Positions 19,678-30,706 of a stretch of 64,000 nt of DNA are shown here, in pieces; positions within the stretch are counted from its first letter, which is position 1; the number at the start of each line of letters is the position of its first letter. Made by a program: the position numbers and the translations under genes. The stretch is taken from assembly GCF_032362555.1 (NCBI RefSeq), contig NC_083511.1, positions 7,068,001-7,132,000 of the forward strand. The letters are read 5' to 3'. The notes beneath the pieces were generated by a model. That model saw only the letters and a program-made list of their open reading frames with translations. It made no database searches and had not been told where the DNA came from. The DNA is from Amyelois transitella (taxonomy: Eukaryota > Arthropoda > Insecta > Lepidoptera > Pyralidae).

Positions 19678-21363
19678 GATGCCAGGATGGTAGCGTTGTG
19701 AAAGGAGAAGAATGTGTGCTAAAGATATAGAAGGACTATTTTGAGAGTTTATTTGAAAAAAATGAAGAAAATAAGAAAGAGTTCTGCTATAGCGTAGAAA
19801 AAGAGAATGAGATGGAAGGCGAAATTGAATGTTCGAAATTGTGGAAGCACTTAAGAGTATGAAAGCGGGTAAGGCTGCTGGGTATGATAGAGTGTCGGTC
19901 GAGATGCTAAAAGCAGGAAAAGGCGTCGTAGCTAGACAGTTGTACTGCCTTTTAAATTTGTGTTGGAGAAGCGGCTGAGTACCAAAAGATTGGTGTAAGG
20001 CGGTTATCGTGCCACCTTAAAAGGAAAAGGGTCACAACTGGACTGCAAAAATTATCGTGGTATAAGCCTGCTTAGCGTTGTCGGCAAATTGTATGCTAAG
20101 GTATTGATTAATAGAGTCAGGAATGAAACTGATGACAAAATATGGGATGCTCAAGCGGGATTTCGAAAGGGAATGGGATGTACTGATCAGGTCTTTTCTT
20201 TGCGGTGCATAGCCGAAAAGTTTTTGGCCAAGAGTCAAAAAGTCTATTGCACATTCGTGGATTTGGAAAAGGCCTAGGACAGAGTTGAGAGGAATGAATT
20301 GTGTGAGCAGTCTCTTAATACGAGCACTGAAATCCTTATATGAGGATTCAAGTGCTTGTGTCAGGATAAACGGAGCGCACCCTGAGTGGTTTAAGATTGA
20401 GAAAGGCGTTAGGCAAGGATGGGTTGCCTCACCGTGGCTGTTCAACCTATTTATGGATAGTTGTTTGACAGATTTGAAAGAGTCTAAAAGTGGATTAAGG
20501 ATGAATGAGTTACTCGTCAAATGTCTGCTCTATGCCGACGATCAGGTTATACTGGCGTCATCAGCGGAGGAGTTACAGGAGATGGTAAACTGTATGCATG
20601 AAGCTTTAAAAGAGAAAGGAATGAAAGTGAACGTAAGTAAAACTAAAACACTGGTTTTTGAAATGGAGAAAGAAATGCAACATGTAATATTTTGATTGGA
20701 GGAGAAAAAGTTGAGCAAGTGAAAGAGTTTGTATATCTAGGATCAAAGTTTACATCAGATGGCAAGTGTGATAGTGATATTGAAAGGAGAGTGAACGCGG
20801 GGAACATGGTGAATGGAGCTTTGCATGCCTTTATGAGCAGTCAGGAACTATCCAAAAAGGCTCGACTGGCTGTGCATAGGGGCGTGTTGGTCCCGACATT
20901 AATGTATGGGAGTGAAAGTTGGGTATGGCAAAAGAAGCACGAAAGCAGAATAAATGCAGTGGAAATGAGAGCGTTAAGGAGTATGTTGGGTGTGAAATTG
21001 AGTGACCGGATAAGGAACAGCGTGATAAGGGAATGTTGTGATGTGAAAGAAGATGTAGTTACAGGAATAGAAAAGGGTATGTTGAGATGGTTCGGTCATG
21101 TGGAGAGGATGAATGAAAACAGGTTGACTAAGCAGATATACATGGAGGGTGTGGAGGGAAAGGTCGGAGTGGGAAGACCTAGACGAACGTATCTTGATCA
21201 AATTAAGGACGTCCTGGTAAAGGGTCAGGTCAAAAGTACCCGAAACCGCCGAGCTTGCATGAAGAGAGTTATGAATGTGGATGAAGCGAAGGAAATATGC
21301 AGAGATCGTGTGGTCAAGTGGAAAGAGGTAGTCTCTGTCTACCCCTCCGGGAAAGAGGCGTGA
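19678..21363 (+). pseudogene. LINE reverse transcriptase, broken
   Basis: Motifs in order: EALKSMKAGKAAGYDRVSVE, WCKAVIVP, CKNYRGISLLSVVGKLYAKV, IWDAQAGFRKGMGCTDQVFS, VYCTFVDLEKA (then a stop where AYDRV is expected, 20275-20277), IRALKSLYEDSSACVRINGA, GVRQGWVASPWLFNLFMDSC, LLYADDQVILASSAEE (the catalytic YADD box), LGSKFTSDGK, and LMYGSESWVW. The end is GRPRRTYLDQIKDV through VVSVYPSGKEA, stop at 21363. Besides the stop there are frameshifts near 20290 and 20690, and more before 20040. Largest open pieces are 20285-20695 and 20692-21363. Not functional. Confidence 0.9.
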
Positions 21364-21387
21364 TTTTATGTATGTATGTATGTATAA
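19678..21387 (+). mobile_element. 5'-truncated LINE with TATG-repeat tail
   Basis: Reverse-transcriptase LINE copy lacking its 5' end and ending in ATGTATGTATGTATGTAT at 21368-21385. The ORF has decayed. Three minus-strand 3' fragments of the same family lie at 43655, 47403 and 50424. The clade is uncertain; it resembles the L1/RTE-like insect elements. Confidence 0.8.
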
Positions 21388-21821
21388 ATTATAATTTTCT
21401 AATGTTCAACGGTAGATTCTGTATTTAATAATATTTGTTAGCACCCAATAAATAATATTCATGCTACAAAGTATAATTTTTCTGGTATTTACCTAACAGA
21501 AGATTCAAAAGAAAAACTAAAAACCCGCACAAATTTTGTTTTAGATTTTTTAAAGAATTTTAAGTGCTCCAAGTAAATTAGAAAGTCCTGATTTTACTGT
21601 TACTGGGAGAATTTCGGGAAATCCTCATGCTCACAATACTCTTTCCAAAGAACTATTATAGTAAATGTTTGCTCACCGTCCGTACGTTGTTTGTCAATCA
21701 CTTAGTTACTGATTTGATTGATGACTTACTCGGAGAGTAACATCGATTAATGTAAGGGTATACCTAGATTATACTTTTTTTATTGGTACGTTGTGAGGGC
21801 GACCCGATCTTTTATAAGACA
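21388..21821. other. No gene seen
   Basis: AT-rich, with no recognised gene or repeat. Confidence 0.5.
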
Positions 21822-21987
21822 TACCTACTAATATTATAAATTATGAAAGTATGTTTGTTTGTTGTTGTTTGCAAGTCTTTTTTTTTCAATAACTTAATCT
21901 GTCTCCATGAATTTTTGTATAGGTATTGTGGAGTACCGAGAACGACATAGTGTAAATTTCTCGCGGGCGAAGCCGCGGGCAAGCTAG
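21822..21987 (+). mobile_element. Small non-autonomous Helitron
   Basis: Starts TACCTACTAATATTATAAAT, resembling the TC-TACTAATATTATAAA ends of small lepidopteran Helitrons, and ends CGGGCGAAGCCGCGGGCAAG-CTAG. The CTAG is itself duplicated (21984-21991), and the base after it is not the usual T. No coding capacity. Confidence 0.65.
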
Positions 21988-21991
21988 CTAG

Positions 21992-22868
21992 CGATATATA
22001 GTTAAAGTAAACAGACATTTCTATTTTGATTCGTAAACAAACCATAATTATTTATGACTTAGTTAAAATGTAAGACAAGATTCCTTTCATGATTTGTAAT
22101 TATGAATCAAAGAAAAACAAGACGGATATTCGGAAGAGCAGAAATTTTTTGTTTTGTTTTGAGCTCACTGTGACTTGATTAATTAATGCTGTTTGTTACA
22201 GCACATATTTAACTTTATTTCCAGATTAGGCAAATGGTCGGACATAAAAAAGACGCCAGAGTGAACTGGTCTTAACCGTTGTAGCTAGACCAAATTAAGA
22301 AGAGATGGAGATTCATTATGTTCAGAACAGTGGCTGATATGCTGAGATAAAACAAGTACAAAACTCTTATTTTAAAAGTACAAATTGCCATTATTACCCA
22401 GAGAGAGTTCATGAGAGTATTTTTTTTTACTTTATACTATCACTATAAAATCAAATTTCACTGCAAAAAAAATAAACGAAAACATTTTATAACTCCTATC
22501 TATAGATGTAAAAACATGCTGACGCACACCGACAAGAACCACGGAAACCAAATTAATGAGATTTTTAGAGTCATGATTTATATTGCGGCCATGATACGCG
22601 TTTCAGGAAGGGTTATCTCGTACTACGCATGAATGTGTAACTTTCTAAAAGTACGTTAACCACTTGTGTTGTGAAAATAATTACATAATTAGTTATAGTT
22701 ATTTGTAGTTGATAATTAACGAATTCTACGTTAAATAAGGTATCTGAGAACTTTAAGTTTTTGTTTGGATCGCAATAACAGGAATGATCGGAAATGAAGT
22801 GCATTTTTACATTATAAAAACCAGAGAAGTAATTATATCATCTACATTACAAAATAAAAAATATTTTT
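21992..22868. other. No gene seen
   Basis: AT-rich, with no recognised gene or repeat. Confidence 0.5.
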
Positions 22869-23402
22869 CCGTGTGGTCCCCGGCATTTTTGAATAGGAAC
22901 TTAATATCTGTAGCGCCGTTCAGCCTCCATGGACCGACGATATCCAAGATTGACTTAGGATATGTTATACATGACAATGTGGGACTTGGTCGACTACTAA
23001 ACGACTTGACTGTCCTATGCTTCTGCCGATGTGACTCAGACTTACATGACTTGGTCTAACGCTCTTTTTCTACAGAATCTTTCGGCTCGAAGGACCACTT
23101 GAACGGGCCGAGGGCCTGGTAGGTCAGTCTGAATAAAACCAGATTTACGGATGTTCAAGACGACAACAAGACCCGTTTTATTCAGACTGACCTACCAGAC
23201 CCTCGGCCCGATCAATATCTTTTCCATGACTGGCTTATAAACTTGGGATTCCTCTTGTAGGCGATGGGCTAGCAATCTACCAATTCCATTATTCGTTAAT
23301 AGCCATTGAGCCAGCTGAACGTGGCATTTTAGTTGTATCAAGACTGTTGGCTTTATCTACCCCGCATGGGATATAGAGGTGACTATATACATGTTTGTAC
23401 GT
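22869..23402 (+). repeat. SINE family 1, split by an insertion
   Basis: The SINE head is at 22869-22898 (CCGTGTGGTCCCCGGCATTT, GAATAGGA). The collinear remainder resumes at about 23214 (TCTTTTCCATGACT, GGCTTATAAACTTGGGATTC) and runs to the TGTTTGTACG tail at 23402. About 315 bases of unrelated sequence, including the hairpin at 23104-23210, lie between. Confidence 0.6.
23104..23210. repeat. 36-bp inverted repeat (107-base hairpin)
   Basis: Arms 23104-23139 and 23175-23210 pair over 36 bases with one mismatch, around a 35-base loop. The arms contain GGCCGAGGG and TAGGTCAGTCTGAATAAAAC. It could be a foldback element end or a hairpin RNA source. No target duplication is seen. Confidence 0.75.
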
Positions 23403-26384
23403 AAAAAAATTGTAAAACCGTCAACGTCTTTTTGGGCAATCTTGAACGAAACGAATTATAATTTAAAATTAGTTTGTAAAACAATTTTCTGGCAATATAG
23501 AAATGGAATAAGTAGGAATGTCTCGTAATTATACTCATTTTGTCAGAGAAATAAAAGCGATGCCCTTCAGGCTTTTAGGCACCATATATTCGTTGTGGAA
23601 ATCCTCGTTGACAGCTAATTCTATGAAGCGGCTTTTTCCTCGTACACATTTTAAACGTATTTTCTTGAATCATTTCGGTTCTTTTGCTTAGTCGTTTACT
23701 TTTGAAGAGTTTATGAGAAGGGATAGAAATAAAAAAAATAATCATACAATGTTAAAAAAAATTAAGTGTAATGACGTTGGTGTCAACTTTCAAAATCTGA
23801 CCATGAAACACTTGCACTATATATTAAACAAAATATCAAAATTAACAACGAAGCTTTGCCAGACTCCTTTTATTCCCACATTCTGGCTAGCGATGTAATC
23901 TCTTCGCTCCCTTATGTCAGGGACAATTCAAATAAGGGAGCGCCGCGCCGCCCGGGGCAATAGCTAGAATAAAGAGGGTCAAGCTTAGTTGGCTGCTGTC
24001 CAAACAGAACCGATCTTTGAAACCGCGGCTAAAAGACGTTTATCGTTGAACTTTTGACAATAAATGTCCTTTTAACTTCTTTGAATAAAACTCTAAGGTC
24101 AAAGACTAGCGCAGAAGATAAAGTAACTGCGTGGGAGGATGATATATCTGCACAGTTGATCGTCAAAAATGATGATAGGCCGTTGTTTGGCAGGATGTTT
24201 GTTGACAGTTTCAGAAATCAGAAAATATTAATTCGTGATAATTAAGTAGGTATTTGCTCAAGAATAATAGGTAATATAAAAAATATTCAAGTACAGATTC
24301 CGTGATAACCTACATTAGAAATTTTAAATCAAAATTGGGTTTTTATATTACTAATAAAAACAAAAGAGAAACAAAGTACAATAAAAAAGTTAAATTGTAC
24401 TTTAAAAAATTAGGAAAATTATAAAGAAAAATAACGTTTATACCTTATTTTATTTTATCTTCCTCTTTATAGCAAATGACTTATTCATTCGCTTTTTATA
24501 TCCTTACATCTTTATAACATTCCAACAATAAAGTCTCAAGTACGCGTACAAAGAATCTTAACTATAAAGAATTTTAGGGAATATTTATGTTGTATTTATA
24601 AATGATCATTTAATATTTTCACATCAATGCACCTAAATTTTTTTTTATTCCAACTGACAACACTATCTTATCATCTTTAAAAACTTACTTATTACGTAAT
24701 TATTGTTTTGTATAGCTTAATATAGTTTTGTATTAGAATTCGAGAATCCGAAAACATGTTCAGGGACAATTTTATATGAATCTGTAAATGTGATTTTAGT
24801 GCACTTTGTTCAAAACCAAGAAAATTGTGTCCTGGGTTCAGGTTATACATCTAACGCGGAGTTGGCGAGCACCCAACTTCCCGAGGGGGGGCGCGTCCCG
24901 GCCATGTTCACAACATGGTTTACTGTGAAACTATTTAAAGAAAATACTCTCATCTTTGTTAAAAAAAGAAAACAGAAAACAGTAAGAACTTCTACATGGT
25001 GGTGGTTCTTAAAAAAACATAGTTATGGCCAGTTGCTTTCCTTATCACTCAGATTGTAAAACTTGGGAGGCGAAAACCTCGTGTCCCTATCATTGCATCT
25101 CTATAATTTGAATCCATCATTAAAAAATTGACTCGTTCTAAGGCTTTCTTTGGATATTATACTATAAAGCAAGTTGTTGGTCGACAATTAAGTATTTCAT
25201 TAAAACGGTAAGCATTTCAGGTTAATCGAAGCATTTTAGTATGGGTGCATATTTAGAAGCTGGATTTTTTGATAATATAATAAATCTTATAAAACGTTGT
25301 ATGGTTTTCATATCAATTTTATTCTGAAAGATAAATTAATAGGTTATATTAATTTTACCAGATACTGATGGGGCTTGTTTGTTTTGCAGTGAAGAAATTC
25401 GTAATAGGTAGTTAATTTAATGCTGCCAGTCTCTTGGGCACTTCCCGCAGGTTGACACTATACTATGCAGAGACTCTATAATTTATAAATTTATTTGTTA
25501 ATTAATATTTATTTTTTCTTAGGTGTATTTTTAATGGTGCCACATTATAAAGTAATCTTCAAGTCAGTCCTGTGATTACCTTATTATGTGTGTAGTATGA
25601 AAAACTGATAATATATGAAATATCAATTTTCATCTTGGTTTTACTGAAATATGTATAAATTGTTATCGATTTTACATAAATAAAATTATACTTTTCGTAA
25701 TCAACGAAACTAAAAGTATAAAATTACTAATCTTAATTTGTGTATAAAGAAATCTTATTTCCACGACCTGAATTTAAAAATCGAACACGTCGAACTTCAA
25801 AGAGAGTAGACGTTTGCGTAAAAGTACCACTCCAGCGTAAAACATTTCATCGACAATTTCAACCGATACCGACGACGCTACATCTCGATTTTCAACCCAA
25901 ATGACTAGTTTATAGTACAGAATCTCATTTGAATATCACCATATATCTATATGTATGGGGTATATAGAATAAAGTTGAGGCTTGATAGAAACTTTGTGAA
26001 GCGTAATGTAACTTTGAAAGTTTTGCTTGCAAATATCTTACACAGTATTTTTGTATGCGTCGCGTGGGAGTTGTTTATGAAATATTTTTATATTGAAGGG
26101 TAGGTATTCTAGAACATTCCCAGCGCAGCTCTGTGCCAGGAGGATGTTTGACATTCGTCCATCCAGTGGTTTTTGACTACAAGAAAAATATCGTTGCAAA
26201 CGTACCTAACGCTGTTTTGAGAAACGTTAGTATGATATTTTAGTTTAGTTAAATGAATTTAAAAAAAGTGCACCAAAACTATCCTAGTATATTTAATTTC
26301 GTACTTTTTAATTTCTATTCTTTTGGTTTGGTCCCGCCAACATTGATGCCATTGTTAAATATTTTTTTTTTACACAATATTGCA
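23403..26384. other. Long stretch without recognised genes
   Basis: Mostly AT-rich. Two small structured spots: inverted CGCTCCCTTAT / ATAAGGGAGCG at 23905-23942, and a GC-rich patch at 24855-24920 with CCATGTT-CAC-AACATGG. No coding signal. Confidence 0.5.
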
Positions 26385-26495
26385 TTAGGCATTTGTCTTT
26401 CATCTAACCTGATGGTAAGTGATGATGAAGACGAAGAAATAACATGCCTATCCAAGAGATACCTATATATTCTACTTTTGAATGTTCGCTAACAG
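26385..26495 (+). repeat. Fragment of a common lepidopteran repeat
   Basis: CTAACCTGATGGTAAGTGAT, then ATGCCTATCCAAGAGATACC and CTACTTTTGAATG, resemble a repeat I know from other moths and butterflies. Short and diverged, so the call is tentative. Confidence 0.4.
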
Positions 26496-27339
26496 TACTT
26501 GCTGGGAATATATACCCAGGCAGTTCCTTCCACACCTTACGAAAATAAGTTTATCAAGAATTTTTCGTGTCAATTAACTCTATTGAACATATAATTAAAC
26601 CAAAAAGGTTCAAAATGTCAAAAACAAAAATATTAACATAGACAAACATACGTGAAAATTATAACACCGCGGGTAACGTGCATAAATGCATTGTACTCAA
26701 AATATTTGCATGAATGCGAATTCCGCTACCGGGCTCATTTCTCTTAAAAATATTGTTCGTGATTTTTTTCTCTTACGTTTGAGAACCCCGGAAATATTCA
26801 TATTTTTTTATACCTACCTTTTCCATTCACGGCACATAATTTCTCTTTTACTCGTATAAATCTTTTAGGAAGTCACCTACATACTAATTACTTAGTTTAC
26901 TGGCAAATGAAATTATATTACCTTTAGAATTTATTTAGGTTACATGCGAAGGAAACCAACTTTGTAATAAAGCTTGGTGAAAAATTATAACAGGAAATAA
27001 TATTCTGGAAATTGTACAGGCGTCGTTAAAATTTATTTAAATTTATTACATATCGACTTACCTATATGTTGTGGATAAGTTATTGTAATTTTCGATGAAG
27101 CTTGTTGCTGATAAGTGCTTCATTCTCTTTTTTCCATATGGCTGATTTTTTTCTGTAACCACTATAGGAATACACACATTCTACTTTTTATCAAGCTTTT
27201 AAAGTAGCTTCCTAAAAGAGGGCGGTCTAAGCTTTTTATCAAAAATAACAATCGTCCTGGCGTCAGTCCTGACATCGTCCACGCCATAGCAAAGTTGTAG
27301 CCAGAAAGTAGCCAGAAATTTCCTACACCTTTCAAATTC
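26496..27339. other. No gene seen
   Basis: AT-rich, with no recognised gene or repeat. Confidence 0.5.
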
Positions 27340-27470
27340 ACCTCACCTCCGTGGAGCGGAGACCGCGGTCCCCTTCTGACTACTATCTTAGATTTACTAA
27401 GTCAGGTTTTTACTCGAAAAGATTGTCGTCTTGCCTCCCCAACCTTTGCAGGAGAATAGGACATATGGAT
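27340..27470 (+). repeat. SINE family 2 fragment
   Basis: Contains ACTAAGTCAGGTTTTTACTC and CCTCCCCAACCTTTGCAGGA, shared with 9256-9390 (other strand) and 37795-38170. Confidence 0.6.
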
Positions 27471-30440
27471 CACGACTATCGTCAGTTGTTTGGATATGAA
27501 GATTTCAAAGTTAACCCATAGTCACAAAGAGCTTCCATAACTTTGAAGAAAATCATTGGTAATGGCATTATATGGCAGAAGTAGGAATTAAAGTTGTGCA
27601 TCGCTATGTTTATTTAAGTATCTCAAATCCAAATTAATCGGGAATAGCTTACAATCAACTTAAAAGCGCATTAATGACGTCTTCAGAATGAGTAAAAGAA
27701 AACTGTATATAAAGTTTGGTAATTTTTGAGAGTTATTAAAATAAATGTAGGAAAACCTAAAGTAATAAAACTTTGCCTTAGTTCTAACACTTATATCGCC
27801 GCTTGTACAAGTTTAATTAAAGCAATGCAGGTAAACACACTTGACCCGAATGTACCAAGGTTACCAATATTGAGAGTATAGAAAATAACTACGAATATGG
27901 AAATGAAATATCAATTCTTTTGATGCCGGCGAAAACAAGTTATTTATTTATAATTATCAAATAATAAAAATTTTATAATTATAATTTGAATTGTGCTCAG
28001 CTTTTTCTTTTAAATGACTAATTTAATGATTTAATTGTCCGTGAAAGCAATTCATTTTATGTTTCTTTACAACAAGAATATTTAATGTGTCATCAAAAAC
28101 AATGTAATTATTTTCTTAATTTAACAAGAAAACTTTATAATCGACTCGATCCGTTATAGAATCGCATGAAAAAGGGTGACACATGATGAGACGTCGCGAT
28201 AAAAATTGCTCCCAGATCGATCGCGATATAAATGGCTAAATCGATCTACTGTTGAGTGACGTTGAAGTAAAGCTGCAGGCTAATATTTGTCAAATGTGGA
28301 TGTCGTATTAAGTTTTTTTAAACAAGTAATCATATTTGAACCGAATATCACTTAGAGATATGAACGTTAGTGTTAAAGTTAGCGAGCAAATGCTTCATAC
28401 GCAGTCAGTCCTAAGTGACGGATAAGGTTGAAAACAAATAAATTTACATAACTGTGACATAAAGGTCTGCCGTACAGATTCTCTACAGCGATAAGTAACG
28501 TTAAACAAAGCGTTTCACTTTAAAGTTCCAGCAAGTTGCGTTGTTAACGCTATGACTTGCAGTGAGTGGCTCTTTAACTTGAACGTGTGACTTAACGAGA
28601 AAATATTGAAATTTATGTAGAGGATTCTGGGTTAAATTTTGTAGACTTTAAAGTATAGTTACAAATAAAATCCACACACTATCCGAACTAATCCTTCTTC
28701 CATAACTAGACCGAGCGGAACGTGGCTGTGAGTCTATGACTGTTAGTTGTATCTACCTCGTAACGGAAAAAGGCGTGATATATTAATGTTTTTCTGATGT
28801 AATACAGCTATTATTATGCAAATACAGCTATTATAATATTACCAAAGTTAATTCAGGTGGCTGAATATGTAGGTCCATTTAAATAAATGTGAAAGAAAGG
28901 GCACAAAAATAAAGCTTAGAAAAAAACTGTAATAAAATTCAAGAAAGTTCACCTCACGTACTGACGTAGAAAAGGGTCTGGGGTAAAGGGTAAGTTTTCC
29001 TTTTTGACACTTGGAAGTAATAAACTTCATGCTTCTAAAGAAAAGATTTTGCTGTCATAAACTACTGAATTGAACACTGATTTAAAGCCAATCTGAGTTG
29101 ATCGCTGAATTGCACTTCCAATTGTACTAGATCTTTTCAGCCTGCGCTGTGGAACCGTGGAAATTCAATTTCACATTCTTTAGAAATCTCCTAGGAATAT
29201 CTATCTCCTCTTAATAAGATTGCTTGTATTATATATCGGATAATATTTTTAAGTGCAGTTAATATGATTATCAATTACTTGTTGCGCACTTATTGTGCTG
29301 CTTTGCACTAATAACGTTTCAAGATAATAAAAAAGAAATATCATCTTGTTTAAAGAAATGAACAATGTCATGGGAATCACTTATTAAAATATAATATTGA
29401 TAAAAACTTCTAGAACTTACTTCAACCTTATAAGGTTTACTAAAAGATAAAACAAATAGTTAAATTAAATCAACACAAGCTTGTAAAAAATTGAGAAAAA
29501 ACACTATGTCTGTCAAAATAGAATTTGAGCCACATTCTACCTGTAGCTAGTTCTACTAAAACTGTCACAAAACTTCCCTCAAGTTTGATTTACGACCCCC
29601 AAGTATTTACAAGTGAATCACTGAAAAGTGATAACAAATAGCCGAAGTTTGGCCCGCAAAAAGTTTTTGACACTCCCAACTATGGGGCATGATTCTTTGC
29701 ACCTTTTTTTGACAGTCGAATTAGGTACATTGTTTAAAATACGCCCCAAAGGACCGAACTTTCATAATCTACAAAACCTGACATAAAAATGGTAACAGGT
29801 TTTTTATCACCATCAGCTAAAAATTTAAAAGTTAAAATACTAACTTGTCTAAAATTTATTTTTTCATTCGCTAACAAATAAAATCTAAATTATAATCAAT
29901 TTATTTTATGGATATATCTCTTTATATAAAAAAAATATAGGTAATTAATTATTGAAATAAATTACCTAGGTATTTATTATATTACACCAATATTATGTTT
30001 AATTTTAAAATCAACCGCATAATAAATGGAATATTTAAAAAAGATAATTCCAAATTGTTTATTTAAATCAACTAATTATTCAACTTGCTTGTTGCTAGTA
30101 ATTTTATTAGCTAAGGATAATGATCAAAGTTTGATTGTACAAATTTTGTTAATATATCTACTTAGTTTAATCAACTTATGGTGGTCGAAGCCACGGAAAG
30201 GGGCGTTTTTGGAGTCTCACTTATGACTTTTTAATTCTTTCCTGTTTTAAAGCGATTCGAAAGCGAACCTACATTAGTCATTACTTTTCTGATTGTATCT
30301 TGAAGAATCTAGTTAAATGATTGTAATCTGATGAGATTGTCATAGTTCCGTTTCCGACTTGCGAGTCTATTTCGTTAAAGATTAGCTATTAAAGTTTAAG
30401 GTTGTCTTATATCATCTTAGTGTATATATATATATCTTAG
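27471..30440. other. Long stretch without recognised genes
   Basis: AT-rich. One CG-containing patch at 28190-28275 has repeated ATCGATC/TCGCGAT and a GATATAAATGG motif that could be a TATA box, but no frame follows it. Confidence 0.5.
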
Positions 30441-30706
30441 TGCCGTGTGGTTCCCGGCACCAATACAAAAAAGAATAGGACCACTCCATCTCTTTCCCAT
30501 GGATGTCGTAAAAGGCGACTAAGGGTTAGGCTTACAAACTTGGGATTCTTTTTTAGGCGATGGGCTAGCAACATGTCACTATTTGAATCTCAATACTATC
30601 ATTAAGCCAAACAGCTGAACGTGGCCATTCAGTCTTTTCAAGACTAATGGCTCTATCTACCCCGCAAGGGATATAGACGTGACCATATGTATGTATGTGT
30701 GTATAT
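30441..30706 (+). repeat. SINE family 1, full-length copy (best plus-strand copy)
   Basis: Complete. TGCCGTGTGGTTCCCGGCAC start, AAAGAATAGGACCACTCCAT, ATGGATGTCGTAAAAGGCGA, GGCGATGGGCTAGCAACATG (A-box-like), ATTTGAATCTCAA (B-box-like), CAGCTGAACGTGGCC, CTACCCCGCAAGGGATATAG, and TATGTATGTATGTGTG tail. About 265 bases. A box-like and B-box-like spots hint at a Pol III-type SINE; this is not proven. Confidence 0.85.

Noticed and set aside
20032..20520. Minus-strand frame of 162 residues
   Set aside because: Antisense of the LINE reverse transcriptase; the plus strand carries the RT motifs.
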